A DNA stretch of 64,000 bases from NCBI RefSeq assembly GCF_904849725.1, contig NC_058521.1, positions 430,174,676-430,238,675 of the forward strand, read 5' to 3'. How positions within the stretch are numbered: the first letter of the stretch is position 1; each line of letters begins with the position of its first letter. Position numbers and translations under genes: made by a program. Shown here piece after piece: positions 1 through 10,422 of this stretch. The notes under the pieces were generated by a model. It was not told the origin of the DNA, did no database searches, and was given only the letters and a program-made list of their open reading frames with translations. Origin of the DNA: Hordeum vulgare subsp. vulgare. Its lineage: Eukaryota; Streptophyta; Magnoliopsida; Poales; Poaceae.

Positions 1-1279
1 GGTTTCGAAGACCACGAGAGAATTGAGACGAGGAGCGCTAAGCTGAGGACTATACATGGTCACACATTTGTTATCCAAGTATTTAATTCAGTTTTTCAAA
101 CAGAATTTGGGTGCCCAAAGTGGGAAGATCTTTGCAAGGCATATGGATTTCAGAACGGAATGGAAATCACCTTCGATCTTCGTCCTGAAGATAATATGCC
201 AGACAACATCGACATTTGGGTGGTTGTCGATGATATGCTTCCTGTTTTACCTCCATGTGAGTTTCTCAACCATATTTGTCAAGTAATTTGCATTTATATT
301 TATAAATAGTTGGTCTAGTCAACCTGTTTTCCTCTCGAAATTTACATGTCATGTGGTGTTCATCATCTATTAAAACTTTGGCCACACGTTGCAGGTTCCT
401 AGTTATTGGTCCATAGTTATAATTATATCATGTTACATGTTGTACACACAACAACAACAACCCAAATTGTCCTTTGAATGATCGTAGCACATGTGGTTGT
501 TTTGAATGGTTTATATAATGCCCACATCTTGTGGACAATTACAAAATTTCTAAGTATTTTTGAAACATTAAATTATTACAAAATTTGGGTGGTTGTCGAT
601 GATATGCTTCCTGTTTTACCTCCACGTGAAGTAATTTGCATTTATATTTAGAAATAGTTGGTGTTCATCTATATACTAAATTTGTTAAATTATAATTTAC
701 AGCTTATTTCATTGCTTCGACTGAATTACGAAAATTAATTGACACGACACACTACACGTATGGATCACATCTAACTTGGGAGGAGAAGGACCATCTTCTC
801 CACTTTCTTGTTGCTGGTGTTCTGGCTTCTAGGGATACCTTCCCGTATCATTTTGGAATTGGCCAAAATTATTCATTTTACATGCCACTAGTGCATAGGT
901 TGAGTCCAGATGACATTCGCCGAAATGTCTTGGTAAGAGTTTCCTAATTAAGTACGCTCCACTATTGCATAAATGGTGTTGATTAGATTGCTACCTAGGT
1001 TATTATTATGTTCTTCAACAGCAACTGCCACATGATGTACTGCCTCCGTTAATGGACCCACAAGGTCAAATGAGAATTAGAAGTCCGCTGATGGCTGAGT
1101 TCTATGCTCCATACTTGATTAACCTCAAATCAAGATCAAAAAGACTCCAAATTGAAGCATGGAGAGAAATAAAGAAGGTTCGCAAGCCACAAGCTGGAGA
1201 CCGTTGGATCTCTGTGATTCATCATGGAGACATAGGTGTTATTCTATTTTATGAGATTATATCTAAGAGCGAGGACTAG
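1..1279 (+). CDS. B3-domain-like gene, 3' part (three exons visible)
   Basis: The first visible exon reads in frame 1 from base 1 to about 282, followed by a GT donor. It contains WEDLCKAYGFQNGMEITFDL, which resembles the B3-like DNA-binding proteins that are multicopy in grasses. Exon 2 starts near 703 after an AG and runs to 932 (DTTHYTYGSHLTWEEKDHLL, then HFGIGQNYSFYMPLVHRLSP), with donor GTAAGAG. Exon 3 is 1022-1279 and ends in TAG after a second B3-like segment (FYAPYLINLKSRSKRLQ, GDIGVILFYEI). Exons 2 and 3 are open, and their phases fit across the second intron. The exact donor of exon 1 is uncertain because exon 2 needs one extra base to stay in frame. The 5' end lies outside the window. 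The function is inferred only from the B3-like fold; no target is known. It could be an unexpressed gene fragment. Confidence 0.6.
215..662 (+). repeat. Exon-end duplication inside intron 1 of the B3-like gene
   Basis: The end of exon 1 plus the start of the intron (215-313) recurs at 584-662. The second copy keeps the coding end and the intronic stretch GTAATTTGCATTTATATTT, but lacks about 20 bases between them and differs by a few substitutions. This is a direct repeat spaced about 370 bp apart. Confidence 0.75.
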
Positions 1280-1655
1280 GTCTTATGAGAGACAAGTTAT
1301 TCTAGTTTATATTATTACTTGACATGATCGATTAATTAGGATGCATGATGCATATGATGACTATATATATATTATGATGTTTCTCTATTTTATTTTATGT
1401 GTATCATATGATAACTTGGTATATGATTAAGTTGATGATGAGTTGTTAGATGATCGATTAGAATACTATTGCCATTCGACGAAAATGATATGAAATGATA
1501 TAGTGTAAAAAAGATGCATATATGTGCATGTAACTCGTGTCTACATTTTGTAAATATGTTCGACAAAGCACGACGGATGACCAAGCACGAAGATATATAA
1601 GAGAGGACACTTTTCTCTATTAGCTAGCTAATAACAACCTAAATTAACCCCTAAA
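1280..1655. other. Intergenic, no gene seen
   Basis: AT-rich flank downstream of the B3-like gene. No ORF with homology I recognise. The last part (from about 1620) may already belong to the CACTA element that ends at 1917. Confidence 0.5.
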
Positions 1656-1917
1656 CCAGCCCCTTTAAAAAAACCTCAGCTCCAGCAAGGTGCTGACGCG
1701 TGGATGCCTTTTGGTCCCGGTTGGTGTCATCAACCGGGACTAAAGGCCCCCCTGCCTGGCCTGGCGGCAGCGGCCACGTGGAGACCCACATGTCCCGGTT
1801 TGTGTAAGAACGGGGACTAAAGGCAAAGGGCATTAGTAACGACCTTTTTGTCCCGGTTCCAAAACTGGGATAGAAGGCCCTTATGAACCGGGACAAAAGG
1901 CCCTTTTTCTACTAGTG
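1656..1917. mobile_element. CACTA transposon, one terminus only
   Basis: The right end reads CTACTAGTG, the inverted form of a CACTAGTAG terminus, at 1909-1917. Inside it are subterminal repeats typical of grass CACTA elements: the dyad CCCGGTTGGTG...ACCGGGACTAAAGG (about 1707-1745), then degenerate copies near 1796 and 1855 and an inverted copy near 1888. I find no matching CACTA start to the left, so the element is truncated at about 1620-1660. The base after the terminus runs straight into Gypsy gag. Confidence 0.6.
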
Positions 1918-1921
1918 TAAT

Positions 1922-3982
1922 GAGGAGAAGATCCGCCACTACTATATCCTTAAGTTGTTTCCTTTCTCTGTAAAGGATGATGCTAAAGCCTGGTTCACTT
2001 CTCTTGCTCCTGGATGTGTGAGTAGTCCCCAGGAGATGGTCGATTACTTCTGTGAGAAATATTTCCGTGCCCATAAGAAGCAAGCTGCCTTGGAGGAAAT
2101 ATACAACTTTTCTCAACTCCAAGAAGAGAGTCTTCCACAAGCTTGGGGGAGGCTCGTCCAGCTACAGAATGCTTTGCCTGATCACCCTCTTAAGAAGAAC
2201 GAGATACTTGATATCCTCTATAATGGACTTACCGATGCCTCTAGAGACCACCTAGATAGTTGTGTCGGTTGTGTTTTTAGGGAACGAACTGTAGAACAAG
2301 CTGAGACCCTACTGAATAACATCTTGATCAACGATAATTCTTGGACTATTCCCGAACCACCTCCTAAGCCAACTCCGAAGAAAAGGGGTATTCTTTTCCC
2401 CAGTCCCAAAGATATGCAAGAAGCCAAGAAATCTATGCAGGAGAAAGGCATTAGATCTGAAGATATCAAAAATCTACCACCTATCGAAGAGATCCATGGT
2501 CTCGATAACCCGATACAGGTAGTAGAAGTAAATTCTCTGCGTAGGGTTGATGAGAGTGATATTCCTTTTGACAAACCTGCTAGCCTATGCTTTGATGAAT
2601 TTGACAACTTTGTTGCCAAACAACAGAGTTTCAATGATTGTGTTAGCAGACATTTGGAAGAAAGTACTCGTATGCTTAGCCATTTGAGTGCTTGTGTAGA
2701 CACAAATGTCAATGATGTGAAGCTTCTGAGTAAACATGCCTCTATGATTACTACTCAGGTAGAACAAGTACTTAAAGCTCATAATGACTTGCTCAATGAA
2801 TTAAATGACAACTCTGTCAGAGTCATTACTAGAGGGGGCAAAATGACTCAGGAACCTTTGTATCCTGAAGGTCATCCTAAGAGAATTGATCAAGATTCTC
2901 AAGGAATCAATGCTGATACACCCAGTCATCCTAAGGAGAAGAAGAAGGATGATAGAAACCTACATGCCAGTTCACCAAATAATGTCACACCTGAAGAACC
3001 TAATGATATTTCTGTGTCTCATGCAGAAACACAATCTGGTGATGAACATGAACCTGGTGACAATATGGACAGTGATGTTCATAATAATGCTCAACCTAGC
3101 AATAATGAGGATGTGGAGGTTGAACCTACGGTTAATCCTAATAACCCACAACCTAAGAGATACGATAAGAATGACTTCACTGCTAGGATGCATGGTAAAG
3201 AAAGGGAACCATGGGTTCAGAAATCTATGCCCTTTCCTCCTAAGCCATCCAAGAAAAAGGATGATGAGGATTTTGAGCGTTTCGTTGAGATGATAAGACC
3301 CATCTTTCTGCAGATGCGGTTAACTGATATGCTCAAGATGTCTCATGCCAAGTACATGAAAGATATCGTGACTAATAAATGGAAGATACCAGATCTTGAG
3401 ATCTCCATCATGCTCGCCAATTACACTTTTAAAGGTGGAACTCCTAAGAAACTTGGTGATCCTGGAGTGCCCACTATACCTTGCTCCATTAAAGGAAACT
3501 ACGTAAGAACTGCCTTATGTGACCTTGGAGCCGGTGTTAGTGTTATGCCGCTCTCTCTTTATCGTAGACTTGAATTGGATAAGTTGACACCCACTAAAAT
3601 TTCTCTGCAAATGGCCGACAAATCAATTGCTTTCCCTATCGGCATTTGCGAGGATGTGTCTGTTGTGGTTGCTAACACCACTATCTTAACAGACTTTGTT
3701 ATCTTGGATATTCCCGAGGACGATGCCATGGTTGTCATCCTCGGAAGACCCTTTTTAAACACTGCAGGGGATGTTATAGATTGCAACAAAGGCAATGTCA
3801 CTTTCCATGTCAACGGTAATGAGCATACCGTGCACTTTCCGAAGAAACGATATCAAGTACATTGCATCAATGCTATCGAAAAGACTTCATCGATTCTCAT
3901 TGGGAGCTTTGAATGCCCTATTCCTTGTGTCAAGATGAAGTATGATTTCCTTGTTGGGGAGATACTATCCCCATTGAGGTGA
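1922..3982 (+). pseudogene. Gypsy gag-protease polyprotein, N-terminally truncated
   Basis: The frame is open from 1922, directly after the CACTA end, to the stop at 3980-3982. There is no true start codon: gag lacks its N-terminus. The first 150 codons are a Retrotrans_gag domain (FPFSVKDDAKAWFTSLAPG, then FCEKYFRAHKKQAALEEIYN). A low-complexity acidic and Asn-rich linker follows. The C-terminal 170 residues are a retropepsin-like aspartic protease: LCDLGAGVSVMPLSLY carries the catalytic Asp in a DLG context, as in Athila elements, and VVILGRPFLNTAG is the second conserved motif. The protein would form particles and cleave itself. The frame ends cleanly after the protease with no shift into pol. 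Confidence 0.75.
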
Positions 3983-4784
3983 CTTAGTGGCTATTCGAAA
4001 ATTCTCCGTTCTCTCTTGCGATTCGAGAAGGTTTTGTCATAAGGACTTGATCAATCCCATTGACGGATTTCTTTCGATGACATGAAACGGATGAATCAAA
4101 GAGTCACATACCTCTGTTTTGAGCTTTCATTTTCTATTGCTTAGAAGAAAAATGGCAGAATTAGTTTAGCCTTTCCCGTTTTCTGTTTTAGCATCCCGGA
4201 GAAAAATACCTCGAAAATAAAAGTTCTCCGATGGCCCTGAAAATTTAGTATGATTTTTTCTGGAATTTTTGAAAATACTGGGCTTGAGAGCTGGCCTGGG
4301 GGCCAGACCAGTGGGCCACAAGCCCTGCCACCGCCACCCCCCTGGTGGCGGAGTGCAAGATTGTGGGGCCCACAGGGACCCCCTCCACTCATTCCAGCTC
4401 CCAGCCTCTTCTTCCACCTCGAGCAAAAATTGTTTCGCAGCTCAAACCCGTGTTCTTGCTCATTTGGCTGTGATTTTCGATCTCCTTGCTCAAAGCACCA
4501 TTCTCCGAACCGTTTTGGGGAAATTACTCCTTGGTAAGTGACTCCTCCATTGGTCCAATTAGTTTTTGCTCTAGTGCTTTATCCTTCGCGTATTCTTGCT
4601 ACCTTGGTGACCCTGTTGTTGAGCTAGAAAGGTTGATTTTAGCTCGTCCCAAGTAGTTTTAGCGAGTGATACGGTCCCTAAGCACTAGTAGGAGTAGTTG
4701 CTACAAGTTGGGTTAATCTGTGTTCACTTTTCTTTTGAAGTCTCTAAAAATTTCAGAATTTTTCAGAGCTAGAAAAAGGAAAAG
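3983..4784 (+). repeat. Spacer with LTR-like segment (about 4200-4400)
   Basis: No coding content. From about 4220 to 4370 the spacer resembles the 3' LTR of the same element at about 7915-8070: both have AAAGTTCTCC, CCTGAAAATTTA, GGCCACAAGCCCTG and CCCCCTGGTGGCGG in the same order. It therefore looks like a U3 promoter fragment sitting between protease and ORF1. The nested dyad is partly kept: inner arms 4331-4338 and 4344-4351, outer arms 4316-4321 and 4361-4366. Confidence 0.55.
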
Positions 4785-5852
4785 ATGAGGAGGTTCTTGA
4801 GAGGCTCCTCAAGCCGTAACCCCAAGGAGGATGAGAAGAACCACCCCAAGTACGTAGTCCCTTGAGTCACAGAAGTTCGAGCATGCGAGTGGCCAAGTGA
4901 TGAATTTTTGCGCGCCGCCGGACTTTATGAAGACTTTTATTACTTGGTGGAGAACGCAGGTCTTACTGCGTTCGTTGCAGATAAGTGCTCACAATACCTC
5001 CTCCTCACCAATATTTTCATTCAAAGCTTCAACTTTTATCCGAGGAAGAATCCTCCCATGGTTGAGTTCATGATATACGATGTCCCCCAGTGCATGATGT
5101 TGCAGGATTTTTGCAATGTATGCAAATTACCTTATGTTGGGGATATCCATGACCCTCGTCCACGGGACTTGGAGGATTTCATTGGTTCTATTGCTGTTGG
5201 AGAGGAGAGAGGAGTGTCTCGCGCTAGAATTGCTAGCATACATTTTCCTGTGCTTCGGTACTTCTCACTATTTGTGGGAAAATGTTTGATTGGCCGTGGG
5301 GAGGCTGGATCACTTAGTTCTCCAGACCTTGCGATTTTGCGCGAAGGCCTTTATAACGATAAGACTTACAACCTAGGTGCTATAGTGGCCCAGCGGTTGA
5401 ACATCAACAGTTCCAAGGGTGTCGTCTATGGAGGTATGTACGCTACCCGTCTTGCCAGACATTTTGAGATACCCATTAGACTGGGAGAGGAAGGAGAGAT
5501 GCTTCTCCCTGAGAAATATCTGGATTATGACAGCATGGTTCGCCATGATTTTCTGGATAGAGATGCTAGTAGACGGATGATTTATAACCTGGTATTTAGT
5601 CAGGGTACTCGAGATACTATTACTTTGCCTGCTCCTTCCTTGTTCGATCTTCATGCAGGCAGGTACACTATTATGCCCTCGAACATCTACGCATATTGGG
5701 GCTTGGCCGAACCACATGCGCCCGTGCCCGAGCCGCTAGTCGAGTACCAGACGCCAGTTTATCAGTGGGAGCCAGAGGAGCTCACACAGCAGTGGCATCC
5801 ACAGTCTGCTCCGGAGTATCCTGGAGCTGGTTATTTCCCACCATGGGAGTAG
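4785..5852 (+). pseudogene. ATHILA ORF1 (env-position) protein with early stop
   Basis: ATG at 4785 begins MRRFLRGSSSRNPKEDEKN; the same frame meets TGA at 4863-4865 and is then open to the stop at 5850-5852. The open part matches the Arabidopsis retrotransposon ORF-1 (ATHILA) family as known in Triticeae elements: EWPSDEFLRAAGLYEDF, YLLLTNIFIQSF, SIHFPVLRYFSLF, ARHFEIPIRLGEEGE, TLPAPSLFDLHAGRY, and a Pro/Gln/Trp-rich tail. The role of this family is not established; it occupies the place of env, but I see no signal peptide or membrane segment. Confidence 0.7.
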
Positions 5853-7762
5853 ACCAAGTTAGGCCAAAAGCCTAAGCTTGGGGAAGTACGTGTTCTCACC
5901 GACTTTACATTCATGCTTATGCTTTCACTTTGTTAGCTGGTGTTCACACTTTACCACTGTATTATCCATGTTAGTTTATTTTTGTTTTCTTGTTTTCTTG
6001 GTTTGTGTCCTTTGGAGAAAACCCAAAAATATTTTTCTTTGTTCTTTTGCTTGTTGGGAGCTTTCCCGTGTAAATAGTTTTCTTTTTCTTTGTGTCAAGG
6101 TAGAAGATATTGGTTACAATGCTTAGTGGTTCTTGCATGCTTACCTGTTTAGCTTTCAAAAGAGCCATATTACTTTTTCTTCTCCTTTGTGTTTGCCTGC
6201 AGATTCAGCTTAGTCCAATGCACGAGCACTCTTATTATTGTTCACATCGTTCGATCGTGCAAATGAAAGGCAATAATGATGATATATGATGAAGCGACTC
6301 AGACTGAAAAGCTGGTATGAACTCTATCTATTTTGTTTTTGTAAATATGACTAGCTTGTCAATCCAGATTTAGCTTTGTTGTGAGAGAACCATGTTTGCA
6401 ATGACAACTTAGAGATCATAGTTTCTGATGCCATGCTTATTTAGCTGAGAGCTTATAATGTTTTGTCTTGAATGCCAACATAGATTTTGATATGACTATG
6501 ATGTAGTATGGTATTCTCCTTTGAATGTTTCAAGTGGCTTGACTTGGCGCATGTTCATGCATGTAGTTGAAACAAAATCAACATAGCCTCTATGATGTTT
6601 GTGTTCATGGTGATTTATATCCTGTTCATGCTTGCATTCAATGTTAGTCAAACTCATTCTATCTTGATGACTGTTGTCGCTCTCTAGTAGGTCGCTTCCT
6701 AGTCTTTTCCTAGCCTTCACTTGTACTAAGTGGAATACTGCTTGTGCATCCACTTCCATTAAACCCAAAAGTTTTTCCATGAGAGTCCACCATACCTACC
6801 TATTTGCGGTATCTACCTGCCGTTCCAAGTAAATTTGCATGTGCCATTCTCTAAACCTTCAAGAAATAATCTGTTTTGCATGCCCGAACCGCTCATGTGG
6901 TGACAGGGGGCTATTGGTATCTTCCATGCTAGGAGTGTTATCCTCGACATGTGTTTATTCACTGTCATTCACGAGAAAGGGGCCGGTAATTGGAATGCCC
7001 AGTTCCACGCTTAAATCGAAAACATAATTGTAAAACAAGACTCCCCCGGATTGATGTTAGTATGGACGGTACCCGAGGATTCGGCTAGCTGTGGAGTGTG
7101 ATTGATTGGTGGTGGGGGAGTTAAAACTTTACTTTTCTGTTTGGGAACCGCCTATAGCATGAGTAGCATGGAAGATATTGAGAACTCTTGGTCATTGCGT
7201 TGACAATGAAAGCATGCCACCCAAAATTATTATCTCTGTTTTCAAAGCTTGAGCTCTGGCACCTCTGCAAATCAATGCTTCCCTCTGCGAAGGGCCTGTC
7301 TATTTATTTTCCTATTGAGTCATCCTCTTCTTTTATAAGCACCTCTGTCATTTTTATGCTTTGCTTTTGATTGATATTGAGTATGACTATGACTGGATCT
7401 TCGTTGCTATGAATTACAATGTTTAGTCAGCCCTTGATCTTTGAAAATGCTCTGCATTTATGTTTTGCGGTCTCAGAAAGAGCTAGCGAGATACCACCTA
7501 TTCATATTGCTTCATGCTTGTTTTGATTGAAGTGTTGGTATTTGAAACTCATTAGTATTTGCTCGTTAGCTGATTATGCCATTGATATTAGTTTACCGTG
7601 AGACCTTTGTGTCATTTGCTTATGTGGTTAACTTGTGATCTTGTTGAAATTCTGGTTATGAGTTAGACATAGTTGCAACAACAAGATCAAACACAGTTTG
7701 TCAAAGTTTTTCTTTCTCTCTCAGTTTGTCAACTGAGTTGCTTGAGGACAAGCAAGGTTTTA
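5853..7762 (+). other. Non-coding 3' internal region of the Gypsy element
   Basis: About 1.9 kb with no supported gene. It starts with AAGCTTGGGGAAGTACG (5875-5891), a purine-rich motif like the true polypurine tract. Such long non-coding stretches are usual between ORF1 and the 3' LTR in this lineage. The block near 7260-7310 is also recognisable, weakly and inverted, in the minus-strand element near 52530-52640. Confidence 0.5.
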
Positions 7763-7775
7763 AGCTTGGGGGAGT
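7763..7775 (+). other. Polypurine tract of the plus-strand Gypsy element
   Basis: AGCTTGGGGGAGT lies immediately before the LTR start TGATACGTC. It primes plus-strand DNA synthesis. The mirror-image motif occurs at 51928-51940. Confidence 0.75.
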
Positions 7776-8012
7776 TGATACGTCTCCATCGTATCTACTT
7801 TTCCAAACTCTTTTGCCCTTGTTTTCGACTCTAATTTGCATGATTTGAATGGAACTAACCTGGACTACCGATGTTTTCAGCAGAATTGCCTTGGTGTTAT
7901 TTTTGTGCAGAAATCAAAGTTCTCCAAACGTCCTGAAAATTTACGGAGATCATTTATGGAAAATATGAAAAATATCTGCGCCAAGTTCCACCTGAGGGGG
8001 TGGGCCAGTGGG

Positions 8013-8066
8013 CCACAAGCCCTGGCTCCGCCACCACCCCCCTGGTGGCGGTGGGCAGGCTTGTGG
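8013..8066. promoter_or_regulatory. Nested dyad in the Gypsy LTR promoter
   Basis: Outer arms CCACAAGCC (8013-8021) and GGCTTGTGG (8058-8066); inner arms CCGCCACC (8028-8035) and GGTGGCGG (8044-8051). All pairs are perfect. The dyad lies 35 bp before the TATA-like CTATAAG. The same arrangement is seen at 51595-51647 and 63781-63828. Confidence 0.6.
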
Positions 8067-8894
8067 GGCCCACACAGCCCTGCCGCCCCCAACCTCAGGT
8101 CTATAAGTTCACTTTCGTCCCAGAAAAAAAATAAAAAGAGAAGTTTTCGTCGCGTTTGCGATACGGAGGCGCCGCCACCACGTGTTCTTCATCTGGAGGG
8201 CAGATCTGGAGTCCGTCTTGGGCTCCGGAGAGGGGAAATCGTCGCCATCGTCATCATCAACCTTCTTCCCTCTCCAATTCCATGAAGCCCTTCATCGTTC
8301 GTGAGTAATCTATTCGTAGATTCGCTGGGCGGTGATGAGTAGGATGAGATCTATCATGTAATCGAGTTAGTTTTGATGGGGATTGATCCCTAGTATCCAC
8401 TATGTTCTAAGATGATGTTGCTACTACTTTGCCATGCTTAATGCTTGTCACTAGGTCCCGAGTGCCATGATTTCAGATCTGAAATTATTATGTTGTCACC
8501 AATATATGTGTGTTTTAGATCCGATCTTGCAAGTTGTAGTTACCTACTATGTGTTATGATCCGTCAACCCCGGAGTGACAATAACCGGAACCACTCCCGG
8601 TGATGACCATAGTTTGAGGAGTTCATGTGTTCACCAAGTGCTAATGCGTTGGTCCGGTTCTTTATTAAAAGGAGAACCTTAATATCCCGTAGTTTCCTTT
8701 TGGACCCCGCTGCCACGGGAGGGATGGACAATAGATGTCATGCAAGTTCTTTTCCCTAAGCACGTATGACGACACACGGAATGCATGCCTACATCACATT
8801 GACGAACGGGAGCTAGCCACATATCTCTCCGTGTTATAACTGTTGCATGATGAATATCATCCAAACAAATCACCGACCTATTGCCTACGAGTTT

Positions 8895-9062
8895 GTCCTA
8901 CTGCTGATGTTACTACTGTTGCTACTGATGTTACTTGTCTTGCTCTGCTGCTACTCCTGTTACTACTGTCGCTTGCTACTGTTGCTACTTGCTACTGCTG
9001 TCACTACTGCTATTCCCTGCCACCGCCGTTACTCGCTACTTTGTTGTTACTACTTTGCTTGC
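8895..9062. repeat. Low-complexity CTACTGTTG tract in the LTR
   Basis: Degenerate trinucleotide-like repeats of CTG, CTA, TTG and ACT over about 170 bp. They create spurious Leu-rich frames that I do not accept as genes. Confidence 0.7.
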
Positions 9063-9096
9063 AGATACTAATCTTTCAGGTGTGGTTGAATCTGGG

Positions 9097-10133
9097 CTGC
9101 TACCCTCCGGGTGCCATGGAGGACATGGACCAGAGGAGAAACCCTCATTCCACCTAGAGAGGAGTCCAAGGAATAAGAATGAGGAGGGGCTCTCCCCCCT
9201 CTCCTGGTGGCGCCGGAGCGCCGCCAGGGCAGCCATCATGGCGGCGATCTACACCAACAACTTCGTCGCCGTCATCACAACCACTATCACCTTCCTTCAT
9301 GTATCTACAACGGTCCACTCTACCGCATACCGCTATACCCCCTACTTGAACATGGTGCTTAATGCTATATATTATTGTCCTATGATGTGTGGCTATCCTA
9401 TGATGTTTGAGTAGTTCTTTTTTGTCCTATGGGTTGATTGATGATCATGATCGATTGGAGTTGCGTGGTTTATATTGGTGCTATCGTAAGGTGCTTTCCG
9501 TGAGGCACACATGTGAATGATTCACGCTGGAGGGTTTGCAATATGTGCATGATTCACTTATAGTGGGTTGCTAGTGTGACACAAGCTTACACCCGAGTAA
9601 GGAAGTTGTTTGCGTATGGGAGTAAAGGGGACTTGATGTTTAATGCTATGGTTGGGTTTTACCTTTATGATCTTTAGTAGCTGCGGATGCTTGCTAGAGT
9701 TGTAACCATCAGTGCATATGATCCAAGTACGGAAAGTATGTTAGCCCATGCCTCTCCCTCATATAAAACTGCAACAATCATATTGGTCTAGTTATCAATT
9801 GCCTAGGACAATCTCGCAAATCCTATCACCACTTCTCCACACTCGGTATATTTATTTTCTTGTTCTTTTATCTAAACAACAACTAACTTTTATTTCCATG
9901 TTCTTTATTACCTTGCAAAACTATCTTTTGTACCTACTAAGTACTTCTAGTTTCCTTCCCGCAAAATAGTTTCATACTTGTCCTAGGTAAAGTAAGCATT
10001 AGCATGCGTAGTGTTGTATCAGTGGTCGATAGAACTTGAGATAATATTAACTCTACCTTGAGCTCCTCATTGGGTTCGTCAGTCTTACTTATCAAAAAAG
10101 GCTACAAACGATCCTCTACACTTATGGGTTACC
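9097..10133 (+). repeat. Second partial Gypsy LTR, 5'-truncated
   Basis: Sequence after 9096 no longer looks like the LTR it continues from. It ends like a complete Gypsy LTR of this group: TTGGGTTCGTCAGTCTTACTT, ACAAACGATCC, then CTTATGGGTTACCA, a mutated form of GGGTTATCA. I infer an LTR-LTR junction near 9097, but a single diverged long LTR (7776-10133, 2358 bp) is possible. Confidence 0.45.
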
Positions 10134-10422
10134 AGTCGTGCGTAGCATCGCTCCGGTGACGTTCCTGACGACATCGAATAATTTGCTTTCAGATCTTGTT
10201 TCTACCTCGCGTTTCCTGTGGTGTTTGGCCCTAGATATGGGAGGAGGGCCTGTTGGGCGATGTCGACACGGCGGAAACGGTGACGACCCCGATGTGGCTT
10301 GCGTCGGGTGGATGGATCTTCGATCTTCGACAGGATCAGCGATGTCGGTTCCTACTTTGGTGTGTTTGGCAGTGATGACTTCCCGCTCGTGTGGAGAAAA
10401 GATTCACCGACTTTGGGTGTGG
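10134..10422. other. Unclassified GC-richer sequence, target of the solo LTR
   Basis: Together with 11811-11998 this formed one continuous stretch before the solo LTR inserted. No gene recognised. Confidence 0.4.

Larger units (their letters stand above)
7776..9096 (+). repeat. 3' LTR of the Gypsy element, apparently cut short
   Basis: Starts TGATACGTCTCCATCG after the polypurine tract. It holds the nested dyad at 8013-8066, a TATA-like CTATAAG at 8101-8107, and a low-complexity CTACTGTTG-type tract. Near 9080-9096 the text CAGGTGTGGTTGAAT resembles the usual last 150 bp of such LTRs, but the expected ending does not follow. Confidence 0.6.
1918..10133 (+). mobile_element. Athila/Sabrina-type Gypsy element, 5'-truncated, without pol
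   Basis: Order on the plus strand: gag-protease (1922-3982), a spacer with an LTR-like segment, ATHILA ORF1 (4785-5852), a long non-coding 3' region, a polypurine tract (7763-7775), and LTR sequence from 7776. The 5' LTR, primer-binding site and start of gag are missing. No reverse transcriptase, RNase H or integrase motif occurs between protease and ORF1, so this is a non-autonomous type or a pol-deleted copy. Plus-strand TSDs cannot be tested because the left end is lost. Confidence 0.75.

Noticed and set aside
8843..9414. Leu-rich membrane-like frames
   Set aside because: Products of a low-complexity CTACTGTTG tract in an LTR.
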